Origin: an uncultured Candidatus Melainabacteria bacterium
GTDB lineage: Bacteria; Cyanobacteriota; Vampirovibrionia; Gastranaerophilales; Gastranaerophilaceae
Direction: 5' to 3'
Assembly (NCBI GenBank): GCA_947361615.1
Contig: CANAJP010000002.1
Coordinates: forward strand, 18,344 to 82,343
Length of the DNA: 64,000 nucleotides
The notes under the pieces were generated by a model. That model was not told the DNA's origin, made no database searches, and saw nothing but the letters and a program-made list of their open reading frames with translations. Position 1 is the first letter of the stretch. Each line of letters opens with the position of its first letter. The position numbers and the translations under genes were made by a program. Shown in pieces: positions 1 to 11,248 of the stretch.

Positions 1-43
1 CCAGTGTTATACTCGTAGCACTTAGCCATTAGGAGTACCCAAA

Positions 44-1045
44 ATGATTCCAGCAATTTCAGCACGTATCGAAAACAAAACATTTACCGCACCAAAACAA
101 TCAAAAAACAATACTGTACCATTTGCAGGACGACCGCCACAATTCCATCAGGAAAAAACGGTTAACTTTTTCACAGAACTGGTAAAGTGCTGTCTTGAAG
201 AGTCCACATTTTTAGAACGTCACAGACAAATTATAGGTGAAACTCTTGCAAGCATTATGCCAAGAATCAATGCCGGACTACACAACAACGAAAGTGGTAT
301 GAGAGGTTTTGTTTCGAGACTTGACGATGACTTTGTACTCAAAGCACCACACTGGTTCAAAAAGGCAACACCTGAAGCTATTCAACGCAACTGCGCACAA
401 GGAATGGTTCGCCCGAATAAATTTGAAGCGCTTGAGGATTACTTCGGTCATCACGTTATGACCTTCGGCGACATCGCAATTATGAAAAACGCAACCGCTC
501 CAGGTTCTTATGTACGAGTTGGCAGACCGTTTGAAATGGCACTTGATGATGGTGGTTTTGAATACTATTCAGAAACATATCTTCCAACCTGCGCGGCATT
601 ACCGCAAGATACCTTCGACAGATTAGCTAATAACCTGAAAAAATTAAACGGCATAACTTCGGGAGAATATCACTATGAACCAGACACAATCAACCCGAAT
701 AATTTTCTAATATTTAATGAACATTTTAGAATTGTTGATGATATGGATCCTGTTAAACTGGATGAACCAAACAACTTAACAACGATGTTACGTCCGCTAA
801 TCAACAACACATCGACTGACGAAAAAGCGGTATTTTCCACAGAACTCGTTCCACTACGCAGAGAAATTTTCAAAAAAAGCTCAATTGCATCTGTAAAACA
901 TGAGCTTCCTCTTGCCTCATCATTTATGGAAGAAGCTGAATTCGAGGAAACTTGCCAGCTTACAGGCGTTGAAAAGCACATTCTTAAACTCAAACAATAT
1001 ATTCAAGAAAGAAGCGTTGACGGAATTAAACAAATCTTAAAATAA
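44..1045 (+). CDS. hypothetical protein with N-terminal low-complexity leader (…KNNTVPFAGRP)
   Basis: Long ORF; no family recognised. Confidence 0.7.
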   Translation: MIPAISARIENKTFTAPKQSKNNTVPFAGRPPQFHQEKTVNFFTELVKCCLEESTFLERHRQIIGETLASIMPRINAGLHNNESGMRGFVSRLDDDFVLKAPHWFKKATPEAIQRNCAQGMVRPNKFEALEDYFGHHVMTFGDIAIMKNATAPGSYVRVGRPFEMALDDGGFEYYSETYLPTCAALPQDTFDRLANNLKKLNGITSGEYHYEPDTINPNNFLIFNEHFRIVDDMDPVKLDEPNNLTTMLRPLINNTSTDEKAVFSTELVPLRREIFKKSSIASVKHELPLASSFMEEAEFEETCQLTGVEKHILKLKQYIQERSVDGIKQILK

Positions 1046-1155
1046 TAAAAAGATGTCATTCAAGCCCCCGAGCCGAAATCTTACAAGCGTTGAATACTTA
1101 CACGCCCTGCCGGCCAGACCCTGAATCAAGTTCAGGGTGACAGGGGATGTCACAT

Positions 1156-1803
1156 CTACGAATGAACAAAACGCTCTTCCGGTAAAATAACCGCCGTTAA
1201 AAGGGCATTAGGATATTTTCCACATCCAGTATCAATACAAATTTTATCAACCTGAACCTGAGGTTCTTTAAAATCAGTATGTCCAAAAATAATTTTTTGA
1301 GGCAAGTTGTGTTTTTTATAAATAAATTCACCGCGAATATAATAAAAATCACGTTCATCTTGCGCTTCAAACGGAATATCAGGTCTTATTCCTGCGTGGA
1401 CAAAAAGATAATCGTCCGTCATATAATAAGATTTCAAATTATCCAAAAACTCCCCGTGAACCTTATATATCTCATCAAAATTCCCGTAACTTTCAACCGT
1501 CTGCACCCCACCGTATGTCCAGAACAGATGTGTATAATATCTTTCCCCCTCACGTGCTTTCAAATAAGCATATTCATGAGATCCCTTAAGATATATACAC
1601 CTGCAAACATCACCCATTGCAATAACTTTATCGATTACGCCTTTTGAATCCGGCCCGCGATCAATAAAATCGCCCATAAAAATAAGTGTATCATCATTTG
1701 ATACGGCCAGTTTATCAATAAGCGAATTTAGTTTATCCAATTCTCCGTGAATATCTGTTATGGCTATAATTCTTCCCTGTGTCATAATAAAATTATAGCG
1801 CAA
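1156..1803 (-). CDS. PPP-type serine/threonine phosphatase / calcineurin-like metallophosphoesterase
   Basis: Motifs ITDIHGELDKL, FMGDFIDRGPDSKGV, GSHEYAYL, VHAGIRPD; start probably at the internal Met (MTQGRIIAITDIHG). Confidence 0.85.
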   Translation of the reverse strand: MRYNFIMTQGRIIAITDIHGELDKLNSLIDKLAVSNDDTLIFMGDFIDRGPDSKGVIDKVIAMGDVCRCIYLKGSHEYAYLKAREGERYYTHLFWTYGGVQTVESYGNFDEIYKVHGEFLDNLKSYYMTDDYLFVHAGIRPDIPFEAQDERDFYYIRGEFIYKKHNLPQKIIFGHTDFKEPQVQVDKICIDTGCGKYPNALLTAVILPEERFVHS

Positions 1804-1805
1804 AA

Positions 1806-2603
1806 TTATATTTTTAGTACATCCACCATTGACATAACAATATCTCTCGAAATATCGAGTACACGCTCTTTAACCGAAGACGATTCAAAGGACTCATCCG
1901 CCAATAACCTCTTATAATCCGAATGTACATCGGTAAGATATTGAATTTTTCCATTTTCATCCAGCTTTGGCAAGTCCTCAGCCGCATAAATCACGTGTCT
2001 TAAATCATCATATAAGACTTTCACGGTACCTTCTTCTACATCCTTAGAAAAGGATATATCATTCATTATCTTAATAAAACGATTTTGTTGTTCCGGAGTC
2101 GCCTTTGCCAGTGCCTCAAGCGGTTTGGCCGCCCCTTCGCACAATTCATGTTGCGTAAAACCTATAAGCCCCAAACGTTCATATTCATCACAATTTTTAG
2201 CGACCTTTAAGTAATTTCTTATTAAAGCAGCATCGGGTGTCGCACTTGCTAAGGGCGCACCAAATTCCTCAAAACAAATTTTATAAGTCATAAAAAGTTC
2301 ATTAACAACTTTTTTCATATCTTTTTCACGTGGATTTGCACGCAATTCATTCATAAATCCGATAATTTCCGGCTCTGTAAACTTACGGCAACGTTTGTGG
2401 CGAACCTTACGAAACAGTGTAATACAAGCATCTTCGGCCTCATTTGTACCTTTTGTCCAGCAGCCAAACGGTAGCACAAGCCCCTTTTTATCATAAATCG
2501 ATGTTTCAACAGAAGATATTTCTGAAACAGAAGCACGTGAAGGCACAGGCTGAGCCAATTTCACCTGCGAAATATTATTAAATTGTATATTTTCTATACG
2601 CAT
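1806..2603 (-). CDS. hypothetical protein
   Basis: 265-aa ORF, no family recognised. Confidence 0.6.
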   Translation of the reverse strand: MRIENIQFNNISQVKLAQPVPSRASVSEISSVETSIYDKKGLVLPFGCWTKGTNEAEDACITLFRKVRHKRCRKFTEPEIIGFMNELRANPREKDMKKVVNELFMTYKICFEEFGAPLASATPDAALIRNYLKVAKNCDEYERLGLIGFTQHELCEGAAKPLEALAKATPEQQNRFIKIMNDISFSKDVEEGTVKVLYDDLRHVIYAAEDLPKLDENGKIQYLTDVHSDYKRLLADESFESSSVKERVLDISRDIVMSMVDVLKI

Positions 2604-2670
2604 ACTACACCATTCAATCGCATAAAATATACTAAAGGTAAAAATTTGCCTTTTGTATTAAGAAATATTA

Positions 2671-3384
2671 CTAACCTAAATCCTTGTAAAGATTATAAGC
2701 ACGAATTAGTTTAGAATTATTCTGAATTTGATAAATTCTCACAAGCGCCCACTCTGAGGTGGAAGTACATTTTTCACGTGTCATTTCACCGGCCTCACAG
2801 CATAAACGAAGCCTTGTATCAATAACATTATAAAGCTTACCAAGAGTCTTATTGTCCATCCTGTGAATAGGTCTTGAAAAATAACCTACAAGCCCGCCGG
2901 AATTATCATCAAGAGTTTTGTATAGTTTTGCCAGCGTAGTTTTAACATTTGACAATTCATAATCCAAAAATCTAACAACATCATCCTTTTTACCGTGACG
3001 GTAAACATAGGTTTTGACCTTATCAATTGCCTCCGGTGGGGCGTCGCCAAAATTCATATTATTGATATAACTGTCAACATCGGTTTGATTAATCCCCAAC
3101 GCCTTAGCAAGAAGGATTTTATCCCCCTTTTTAGTAAACGAATTTTTTAGCGGACGAAAACGAATAAGCGGACGGTTTTTCATAATATAAGCAAATTCTT
3201 CTTTAGAAATTCTGGTTTTCATGACCTGCTTAATTTCAACCGCGTTATTATGTATAAACTCCGCTTTCTGGGCATCAGTAAGCTTGGACGAGCCAAGGAC
3301 TTTTTGAATATTAACAGCGTTTATAGATGTAATTTTAAAATCTTCCATAAAAAAGACTTTAACATAAATATTGTTGCGTATCAA
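2671..3384 (-). CDS. hypothetical protein
   Basis: 237-aa ORF; true start may be internal MEDFKITSINAVNIQ. Confidence 0.6.
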   Translation of the reverse strand: MIRNNIYVKVFFMEDFKITSINAVNIQKVLGSSKLTDAQKAEFIHNNAVEIKQVMKTRISKEEFAYIMKNRPLIRFRPLKNSFTKKGDKILLAKALGINQTDVDSYINNMNFGDAPPEAIDKVKTYVYRHGKKDDVVRFLDYELSNVKTTLAKLYKTLDDNSGGLVGYFSRPIHRMDNKTLGKLYNVIDTRLRLCCEAGEMTREKCTSTSEWALVRIYQIQNNSKLIRAYNLYKDLG

Positions 3385-3415
3385 ACATTGCCGTGTTAAA
3401 ATTTTAATATAACAT

Positions 3416-3488
3416 GCCGTTGTGGCTCAGGTGGTAGAGCAGCTGATTCGTAATCAGCAGGTCACGGGTTCGAGTCCCGTCAACGGCT
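3416..3488 (+). tRNA. tRNA-Thr (CGT anticodon)
   Basis: Cloverleaf: GCCGTTG…CAACGGC acceptor, GCTGA-TTCGTAA-TCAGC anticodon arm, GGGTTCGAGTCCC T-arm. Confidence 0.95.
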
Positions 3489-3495
3489 TGTTTTT

Positions 3496-4302
3496 ATGAA
3501 AAACATTCTTCAACTAAATAACGCACGCAACTGTCTTAGAATTTTTCTGCGCACCGCTGGTGTGCAAGAATTATTTGTGCCTTATGAGCTTTGTTCTGTC
3601 GTATTTAAAGCCGCACGACAAGAAAATGTAAGGCTTAAATTCTACCATATCGACGAAAATTTTATGCCTTCCCCACAAAGTCCCCGCCACGCGTTCATTC
3701 TTTACCCGAACTATTTTGGAATTTGTGATGAAAACGCGCGCATACTGGCGTCAAAATACCCTAATTTAATCTATGACGCAACACAAAGTTTTTTCTCAGA
3801 ACCGCTCGGGACTGCGACGATTTATTCTCCGAGGAAATTCTTTAACGTAACAGATGGCGGAATTCTCGTTACAGATTTAGAAATACCGGCAAAATTTCCA
3901 AAAGAGTCAGATGGTGAAGATTTTTCAACAGATCCGATGAATTTTGATTATGAAAAATTTCTTAGAAATGAATTAAAATTCAATAATTCTAACGAAATCA
4001 AATTAATTTCAGATAAAACACGCCTAAAACTTTCACAAATAAATTTTGAGGCAGAAAAGACTGAACGCGCAGAAAACTTTTGGAAACTTCATGAAATATT
4101 TGGTACAATCAATGAGTTAAAAATTCCATCCACCGTTACTGCCCCCATGGTTTACCCGCTAAAAACCAAAAACCCTCCGCTTGTGGATTGCGGAGTATTT
4201 ATTCTCAGATACAACTATATGAAAAATATTATACCGTTACCGTTAAAAATGGCGGGTAATAAACCCGCCATTGAAAAATTACTTGCAAATATAATTTATT
4301 AA
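3496..4302 (+). CDS. DegT/DnrJ/EryC1-like PLP-dependent aminotransferase-related protein
   Basis: LIYDATQSFFSEPLGTATIYSPRKFFNVTDGGILVTD resembles the DegT catalytic-lysine region. Confidence 0.55.
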   Translation: MKNILQLNNARNCLRIFLRTAGVQELFVPYELCSVVFKAARQENVRLKFYHIDENFMPSPQSPRHAFILYPNYFGICDENARILASKYPNLIYDATQSFFSEPLGTATIYSPRKFFNVTDGGILVTDLEIPAKFPKESDGEDFSTDPMNFDYEKFLRNELKFNNSNEIKLISDKTRLKLSQINFEAEKTERAENFWKLHEIFGTINELKIPSTVTAPMVYPLKTKNPPLVDCGVFILRYNYMKNIIPLPLKMAGNKPAIEKLLANIIY

Positions 4303-5676
4303 AGCTCTTACCCCTGAGCCGGTTGAACCTTTAATAAATTCGTTCAACGGTGCGTCCAAAAACGCAACGCCTGCGATATCTATATGCGCCCATTTTGCAT
4401 TGCTTACAAATTCTTTCAAGAATAAGCCCGCAGATGAAGCGCCGCCTGAACGTCCACCGGTGTTACGCATATCTGCAACTTCAGATTTCAAACCGTTTTT
4501 GTATTCTTCGTAAGTCGGAAGTTCCCAGTATTTTTCACCTATTTCAAATGCTGCGTCTTTAACATTTCTAACGAGTTCATCGCAGTTTCCGAGGATTCCC
4601 GCGCAAACAGCACCGAATGCTACTGAGCAAGCACCTGTAAGCGTTGCTATATCGATAATTTCATCAACACCTAATTCTGACGCATAGCAAAGTGCATCCG
4701 CAAGGGTCAAACGGCCTTCTGCATCCGTATTATCAACTTCAATGGTTTTACCGTTTTTAGCTGTCAAAATATCACCAGGTTTATACGCAGTACCACTAGG
4801 CATATTTTCGCAAGCTGCAATTATTCCGTGAACCTCAACTTCAGGGTTAAGTTTTTTAATAACGCTCATAATACCGAGAACACATGCAGCACCTGCCATA
4901 TCGTCTTTCATGGTCAGCATTGAAGCCGCAGGCTTAATATCAAGTCCGCCACTATCAAAACAGATACCTTTACCGATAATCGCGATACGTTTCTTCGCGT
5001 TAGGCGCTGAATATTTCATGTGAATAAATTTTGGCGGGTTAGCGCTTCCTTGACCTACTGCCAAATATGCGCCCATTTTCATAGCCTTAATTTCTTCAAC
5101 ATCATAAACCTTTGTTTCCACGCCATCAAGTGACAGTGCAATCTCAGCAAGTTTTTGCGGAGTTGCATATTGCGCGGGTTCATTAGCCAAATCTCTTGCA
5201 AAATTCATCGCTTTTGCTATCAATTCACCCTCTTCAATCTGGCAAGGGCAAACTTTTGTGAAATAAACTTCTTCCACACGTTCATTTTTCTTGTTTTTAT
5301 ATTTATCGAAAGAATAGTTTCCAATATATGCACCGATTGTTCCGAATTTACCATAGTCAAATCCAAAATCCAAATCAAACGCAACTTTTTTCATTTTTAA
5401 TGCAGCGAGAGTCTTAACGGCTTTTGCAATCACAACTCTTGCTTTGTTTTCAGAAAACTCTTCTTTTTTCCCGCAACCCAAAACAAGGATTTTCGCGATA
5501 TCAAACTGACCCAAAGTCGACAAAAGATAAGTTGTGTTATATTTACCATCAAAATCCTTTGTATCAACCACATGCTTATTCACGAAATCAATGTGAGTAT
5601 AAGAATTTTCAAAAAGGCTGACAACAAGTACATCAGGATTAACCTGCGTAAATGATTCAATTGATTTAACTAACAT
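4279..5676 (-). CDS. pepA: leucyl aminopeptidase (M17)
   Basis: Signature NTDAEGRLTLADAL plus GKGICFDSGGLDIKP. Confidence 0.96.
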   Translation of the reverse strand: MLVKSIESFTQVNPDVLVVSLFENSYTHIDFVNKHVVDTKDFDGKYNTTYLLSTLGQFDIAKILVLGCGKKEEFSENKARVVIAKAVKTLAALKMKKVAFDLDFGFDYGKFGTIGAYIGNYSFDKYKNKKNERVEEVYFTKVCPCQIEEGELIAKAMNFARDLANEPAQYATPQKLAEIALSLDGVETKVYDVEEIKAMKMGAYLAVGQGSANPPKFIHMKYSAPNAKKRIAIIGKGICFDSGGLDIKPAASMLTMKDDMAGAACVLGIMSVIKKLNPEVEVHGIIAACENMPSGTAYKPGDILTAKNGKTIEVDNTDAEGRLTLADALCYASELGVDEIIDIATLTGACSVAFGAVCAGILGNCDELVRNVKDAAFEIGEKYWELPTYEEYKNGLKSEVADMRNTGGRSGGASSAGLFLKEFVSNAKWAHIDIAGVAFLDAPLNEFIKGSTGSGVRALINYICK

Positions 5677-5700
5677 ATAAATTCCCTCTTACTTAATATA

Positions 5701-6648
5701 CTAACGGCCTACACACCGTAAATCCATTTCAGTATCTCTGTCTAACGGTTCACGTAAGATTAAGCCCGTTGTTCCCCAGAGATACCAGGCATAATTGGCG
5801 GAATAGAGCGAAGATGACCAATAATATCCTTCGTGCATACCTAAAAGCTGCGTATTTACAAACATCGCCGCCAATTCATAATCAGTAGGCGCTCTGAGTG
5901 AACTTTTTTGAAGATGGCAGGCTTTGCCTGAAGCTTCAGACTGCGTTTTAGAGTCCACATCTTCATAATGCGGCACAGGAGCGACAATTACACTATCCAC
6001 CGGTTTAAAAATAGTAATAAACCCAATATCTTTACCAACCTTATTAGGCGGTTTATTACCGTTAAGGTCATAAATCATATTGATACAAACAGATGAAGCG
6101 GAGAAATAATTAGGATTTTCTTTCTGGTCAAAAACCTTACAAACCGGATTAAAGAAAAGGTTAATACTTTCCTGGTTATCTGTTATAAATGCAACGCTGT
6201 CAAAATCTTCCTGATGGTAAGAATATATTTTGCCTGTTTCTGCATCTTCATAGAACATATCAACCAATTTTGAATTCAACTGGCTCCAGGAACGAGGCAT
6301 ACGATGCATCATACCATCTGTGCCTTCATACACCTGCGGAAGCCCGCAGCCAAAAAATTTATCATCATCACAAACCATGTGAACTTTAACAAGGTCACGA
6401 TATTTATCGACAAAATCTTCACCGGAATGAAAATCTTTCAGGGTATCCATAAGAGGAATAGCTTGCGCAACACGGGTATGCAGGACTTTCTTCCGAACCC
6501 TGAAAATCATATCCTGAATATTTGCCTGCAAAGCAGGAAGAGTCAAAACCGTAACAACTCCGACAACAGTCAGAGCAATAACGACTTCGACAAGTGTAAA
6601 TGCTTTTTTCTTAGTTTTATCTAATAAACCAACTCTTCTATTCAACAT
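5701..6648 (-). CDS. type IV prepilin-like protein, N-terminal cleavage/methylation motif, conventional short leader
   Basis: KKAFTLVEVVIALTVVGVVTVLTLPAL; C-terminal YYWSSSLYS…LRCVGR; no poly-G tract upstream. Confidence 0.85.
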   Translation of the reverse strand: MLNRRVGLLDKTKKKAFTLVEVVIALTVVGVVTVLTLPALQANIQDMIFRVRKKVLHTRVAQAIPLMDTLKDFHSGEDFVDKYRDLVKVHMVCDDDKFFGCGLPQVYEGTDGMMHRMPRSWSQLNSKLVDMFYEDAETGKIYSYHQEDFDSVAFITDNQESINLFFNPVCKVFDQKENPNYFSASSVCINMIYDLNGNKPPNKVGKDIGFITIFKPVDSVIVAPVPHYEDVDSKTQSEASGKACHLQKSSLRAPTDYELAAMFVNTQLLGMHEGYYWSSSLYSANYAWYLWGTTGLILREPLDRDTEMDLRCVGR

Positions 6649-6714
6649 ATTACTTTCTTTTATAAATTAATATACTGTAATCATCATAACATATTTAATA
6701 TTTTTTGCAAATCC

Positions 6715-7806
6715 CTAATTTTCAAGAAATTCCGCGAGAATATAATTACTTACCAGAAACCCTTTTTTTGAGAACATATATGCCCCGTTTTTATTTAAAA
6801 TATGGCCTGTTTGTAAATATTTGTTTAAAATATTTTTGTATTTATTTTCAAAATCAATATTAAATTTTTCATTAATTTTATGAGCATTTAAGCCTTCAAC
6901 CAGACGAAGTCCGAGGAAGATTTCTTCTTCTAACATTTCTTGAGGTGAAAGATTTTGAGAAAAATCTTTTTCTAACGGGTTAAAACAATAATCCTCGAAA
7001 TTTGTTTTGTTAGAATACCTTATTCCATCAACATAACCGTGTGCTGCAAGGCCAAACCCGTAATATTCCTGATTTCTCCAGTAATTAATGTTATGTCGGG
7101 AAGATTTTCCATTGCGAGAAAAATTACTAATTTCATAATGCTCAAAACCGTTTTGGGTCAAACACTCAATAGCGTTACTGTACATATCCGCCTGAAGTTC
7201 GTCATCTGCAAGATTTTTAGGATACTGCCGCGCAAAAAAACATCCCTCTTCTATTTTCAAGCCATAAAGAGAAATATGTTCAACCCCTAATTCTGCAGCC
7301 GTTTTCAGGTCTGAAACAAAACTTTCCAAGGACTGCTCCGGAAGTCCGTAAATAAAATCAAGGCTTATATTATTAAAACCGGCGTCACGCGATTCCTCAA
7401 CTACTCTAAAAACATCAGCAGATTTATGCCGGCGCCCGATTTTTTTTAGTATTTTATCATCAAAAGTCTGAGAACCGATACTCAAACGATTAACACGTGT
7501 ATTTTTTAGATTGTCAAAATACTCTTTATCAACCGTTTCAGGGTTAACCTCAAGTGTAACCTCCGCGTTATCTGCAATATTCAGCGTTCCAAAAATTTCA
7601 TTAATCTGGGACGCAGTTAAAAGTGACGGGGTTCCCCCGCCAAGATAAACAGTATCAAGAATTTCGCCCTTATACTCGTTCAAAATCTGCGTTTTCAATG
7701 AATTCAAATACTGCCCTTTACGCTCCAGTATCGGAAACGATACAAACGAGCAATAATGACACTTACTCCTACAAAACGGGATATGAATATAAGCACTTTT
7801 AACCAT
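6715..7806 (-). CDS. hemW: HemW-like radical SAM protein (coproporphyrinogen III oxidase-like)
   Basis: AYIHIPFCRSKCHYCSF radical SAM motif; YLGGGTPSLL. Confidence 0.92.
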   Translation of the reverse strand: MVKSAYIHIPFCRSKCHYCSFVSFPILERKGQYLNSLKTQILNEYKGEILDTVYLGGGTPSLLTASQINEIFGTLNIADNAEVTLEVNPETVDKEYFDNLKNTRVNRLSIGSQTFDDKILKKIGRRHKSADVFRVVEESRDAGFNNISLDFIYGLPEQSLESFVSDLKTAAELGVEHISLYGLKIEEGCFFARQYPKNLADDELQADMYSNAIECLTQNGFEHYEISNFSRNGKSSRHNINYWRNQEYYGFGLAAHGYVDGIRYSNKTNFEDYCFNPLEKDFSQNLSPQEMLEEEIFLGLRLVEGLNAHKINEKFNIDFENKYKNILNKYLQTGHILNKNGAYMFSKKGFLVSNYILAEFLEN

Positions 7807-7868
7807 AAAAAATTTATATCATAAAAAACACACTTGCGCTTATTTTTTTATGCTAAAATTAACTCTGT

Positions 7869-9269
7869 ATGAACACAAAAAATATAAAATGGACAATATT
7901 TCTTATAACAGTTGTCGGTAACTTCCTCGGGATGTTCGATTCGACAACTGTAAACCTTGCGTTGTATGCGATGTCCACAGATTTGGGCGTAAGTCTTGAA
8001 CAAATCCAGTGGGTTGTAATCGCTTATATGTTAATTTTGACTGTTTTATTACCGTTTTTCGGCAAATTGGGCGATATTCTTCCCAGAAACAAACTTTATG
8101 CAACGGGATTTTCGCTGTTTGCGCTGGGTTCTTTCCTGAATTTCACCGCAAACAATTTTTATTTGCTGGTTTTATACAGATGTATTGAGGCTGTCGGGGC
8201 ATCAATAATGATTTCCAACGCACCCGCGATTATCGCCTCTATTTTCAAAAGCGAAAAACGCGGCAAAGCGCTCGGGTTAAACGGATGCGTCGTAGCTATC
8301 GGAGGATTGAGCGGCCCCGCAATGAGCGGAATTTTAATAAACTTTTTCGGCTGGCATTCAATATTCCTGCCAAGCATACCAGTTGCGCTATTGGGGGCGT
8401 ATTTTGCGTATAAATTATTACCATCACACGTCTTACATAAAGAAAACTTTAAATTCGATTACCTCGGATTTGCATATTTTTCTGTTGGAATTTTCGCACT
8501 CCTTCTTGCAATTTCCGAGGGACATGTATGGGGCTGGACATCTCTAAAAATAATTTTCTTAGGGTTTATCACGCTTGTATTTGGTACATTATTCTACCTG
8601 CGCGATCATAATATTGACTACCCGATGATAAACTTTAAACTGTTTGAAATAAGAGAGTTTACATTCGGAAACCTCGCAATAATGACATCATATATGGCGA
8701 TGTTTACAAATAGCGTACTTCTGCCTTTTTATTTACAGGAAATTCTGTTATACAGCCCGATGAAAACAGGTTTAATCGTTTTATCTTATGCGCTTGTACT
8801 TTCAATAACAGCGCCATTCGCAGGGCGATATGCAGGAAAACACGGAAGTAAATACATTACCTTATGCGGTGCAGCAATTTATGTTCTATCATTGCTGATG
8901 TTTATAACATTTAACGAAACAACCTCAACGATTGCAATCATTCTTGTTTCTGGTTTTATGGGAATAGGAAACGGCCTTTTCCAATCACCGTCAAACAACG
9001 CAATCCTATCGAATGTTCCCAAACCGGAACTCGGTATTGCAAGCGGAATTCTCGCACTTTCAAGAAATGTTGGAAACATTTTAGGCGTTGCAATTACGAT
9101 AACTCTTTTTGCAAGTTTCAAATCCATGTTCTTGCATCAAGATTTACTCTACAACGAAGCCTTCCTTAAATCTTTCCATTACACAATGAGTGTAGGTGTA
9201 TTCTTCGGGGTAGCCTGCTTTATGCTGGCGTTCCTCGCATATAAAAACGAAAAGCTGGACAGACATTAA
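7869..9269 (+). CDS. MFS transporter, DHA2/EmrB-like drug efflux
   Basis: Multiple TM segments; FDSTTVNLALYAMSTDLGVSLEQIQWVVIAYML. Confidence 0.9.
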   Translation: MNTKNIKWTIFLITVVGNFLGMFDSTTVNLALYAMSTDLGVSLEQIQWVVIAYMLILTVLLPFFGKLGDILPRNKLYATGFSLFALGSFLNFTANNFYLLVLYRCIEAVGASIMISNAPAIIASIFKSEKRGKALGLNGCVVAIGGLSGPAMSGILINFFGWHSIFLPSIPVALLGAYFAYKLLPSHVLHKENFKFDYLGFAYFSVGIFALLLAISEGHVWGWTSLKIIFLGFITLVFGTLFYLRDHNIDYPMINFKLFEIREFTFGNLAIMTSYMAMFTNSVLLPFYLQEILLYSPMKTGLIVLSYALVLSITAPFAGRYAGKHGSKYITLCGAAIYVLSLLMFITFNETTSTIAIILVSGFMGIGNGLFQSPSNNAILSNVPKPELGIASGILALSRNVGNILGVAITITLFASFKSMFLHQDLLYNEAFLKSFHYTMSVGVFFGVACFMLAFLAYKNEKLDRH

Positions 9270-9289
9270 TTATAGGATATAATCTAAAT

Positions 9290-11041
9290 ATGGATAAAAT
9301 AAACGAATTAATAGCAAGTGAAGATTTTGAAACAGCCAAAAAAGAGCTTTTAGAGATCATAAAAAATGACGAGAAAGATATCGAAAACCTTAAACTTCTC
9401 GGACTTTGTCATGTTAACCTCGGAGAATATGATGAAGGACGCAAGGCGTTTGAAACTGTAATAAAATACAAACAGGACGACGCGACAAGCTGGTTTTATC
9501 TTGCAAACTGCTATGATAATTTAGACAATTTTATCAGCGCCGAAAATGCATACCTTGAAGTTATTAAACTTCGTGAAACATACCTTGACGCATACAAAAA
9601 CCTTGCAATTTTATATATTAAAAACAAAAAAGAAGAAGAAGCTGTTGAATTAATCAAAAAGACACTCGATTTTGAAGATGTAGACTACTCAATTTACTAC
9701 ATCCTCGGGACCTCAACAATGTCACTCAAACGCTATGAGGAAAGCATTGAGTACTTACAAAAAGCGATTGAACTTAATCCAGACCATTCGCAGTTATACA
9801 ACAATGTTGGAACCTGCTATACTGCAATAAGCGATTTTGAACACGCACTTGATTATTTTGAAAAAGCAGTTGAAATCGACCCGAACGAGTCAATTTCTTA
9901 CTACAATCTCGCCTCCCTGCTTCAAAGCGAAAACCGACATGAAGAAGCAGCAAAATTCTTAGAAAAAGCTTACACTCTTGAACCTAAAGATAATTACCTT
10001 GTGGCACTTGCGCTTTCAATGGTGAAACTTGAAGAATACGAACGAGCAATAAAATATTATAAAATATTGATTTCACATAATCCGGGTGTTACGACCTACC
10101 AGTACAATATTGCGTGCTGTTTTGAAAAGCTGAAAATGTACGAACACGCAATTTCAATTCTTGCGCATCTGGCAGTTCTAAACCCGAAATCTGTCAATAT
10201 TATGCAAAAATTAGGCCAGATGTATGTAAATATTTGCCAGTTCGGTAACGCTAAAATGGTTTACGAAAAACTCATTTTACAAGGTAACATCTCTGCTGAC
10301 ATTTATTTTGAATACGCTCAGATTTGCGCAAACGTTAACGATCTGGACAACGCTGAAAAATACTTGAGAAAAGTTATTACAATTGACGAAAATTATGCGC
10401 TTGCCTACAAAGATTTAGGCATAATTTACCTGTCACGCAAGCAGTTTGATTACGCAGAAATCGAGTTCAAAAACGCACTCAAAATTAAACCTGACGATTT
10501 TTCAATTTTGTTTGAATACGCAAACTTCCTCCACGCAACAACAAATTTTGAAGAAGCAGACAAAATTTATGAAAAAGCACTTGCTGTAGAACCGGAAGAC
10601 CATCAGGCACTGGCGTTCTCGGCACTAAATAAAATTTTACTAAAAGACTTTGAAACAGCTTCAGAAAGAATTACAAAAGCAATCGAAAAACAGCCAAATT
10701 CAGCGTTCTATCTTTATATTGCTGCAAAAATCAAATACAACGCAAAAGATTATGAAGAAGCAAAAAGATATTTAATTAGCGCATACGAAAAAAATCCTAC
10801 GCTGGAAGTTGAAAACCTGCTTGCCCTAACCTACTATGAACTCGGGAAATGGGAAACTGCAGCAAACCTTTTCAACAAAATTATTAACGAAAACGGCGAT
10901 AATTTAAATCTATTATTATATCTAGCTGAATGCTATGAAAAACTCGGCAGAATTGATGACGCCTTAAACAAACTTTACATTATAACCGACTTATTCCCTG
11001 ATTGTGAATCTGCTCAAGAGATGATTAGACGTATCTCCTAG
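9290..11041 (+). CDS. tetratricopeptide-repeat protein
   Basis: Many TPR units (e.g. SQLYNNVGTCYTAISDFEHALDYFEKAVEIDPNE). Confidence 0.95.
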   Translation: MDKINELIASEDFETAKKELLEIIKNDEKDIENLKLLGLCHVNLGEYDEGRKAFETVIKYKQDDATSWFYLANCYDNLDNFISAENAYLEVIKLRETYLDAYKNLAILYIKNKKEEEAVELIKKTLDFEDVDYSIYYILGTSTMSLKRYEESIEYLQKAIELNPDHSQLYNNVGTCYTAISDFEHALDYFEKAVEIDPNESISYYNLASLLQSENRHEEAAKFLEKAYTLEPKDNYLVALALSMVKLEEYERAIKYYKILISHNPGVTTYQYNIACCFEKLKMYEHAISILAHLAVLNPKSVNIMQKLGQMYVNICQFGNAKMVYEKLILQGNISADIYFEYAQICANVNDLDNAEKYLRKVITIDENYALAYKDLGIIYLSRKQFDYAEIEFKNALKIKPDDFSILFEYANFLHATTNFEEADKIYEKALAVEPEDHQALAFSALNKILLKDFETASERITKAIEKQPNSAFYLYIAAKIKYNAKDYEEAKRYLISAYEKNPTLEVENLLALTYYELGKWETAANLFNKIINENGDNLNLLLYLAECYEKLGRIDDALNKLYIITDLFPDCESAQEMIRRIS

Positions 11042-11248
11042 ACATAGCCTACCGGTGTATTAGCCACATGGCCAATTGCCCGTATTGATGGTTTGTTAAA
11101 TTTTGTAAACATGCTAAAAAACATGTAGCAAAATTTATACTTGACATACTTTTAGATTTTCAATAAAATAGACAAAATTATTTTATTAACTCAAAATAGC
11201 AACTCGAAAAATTTAAAAGTATTCAAATACAGCAACAGGAGACAATCC

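Noticed and set aside
673-993. Antisense ORF in the track
   Set aside because: Shadow ORF opposite a longer coding ORF; no domain or RBS support. The same applies to most 60-110 aa antisense ORFs in the track (e.g. 5155..5400, 15706..16026, 37219..37536).
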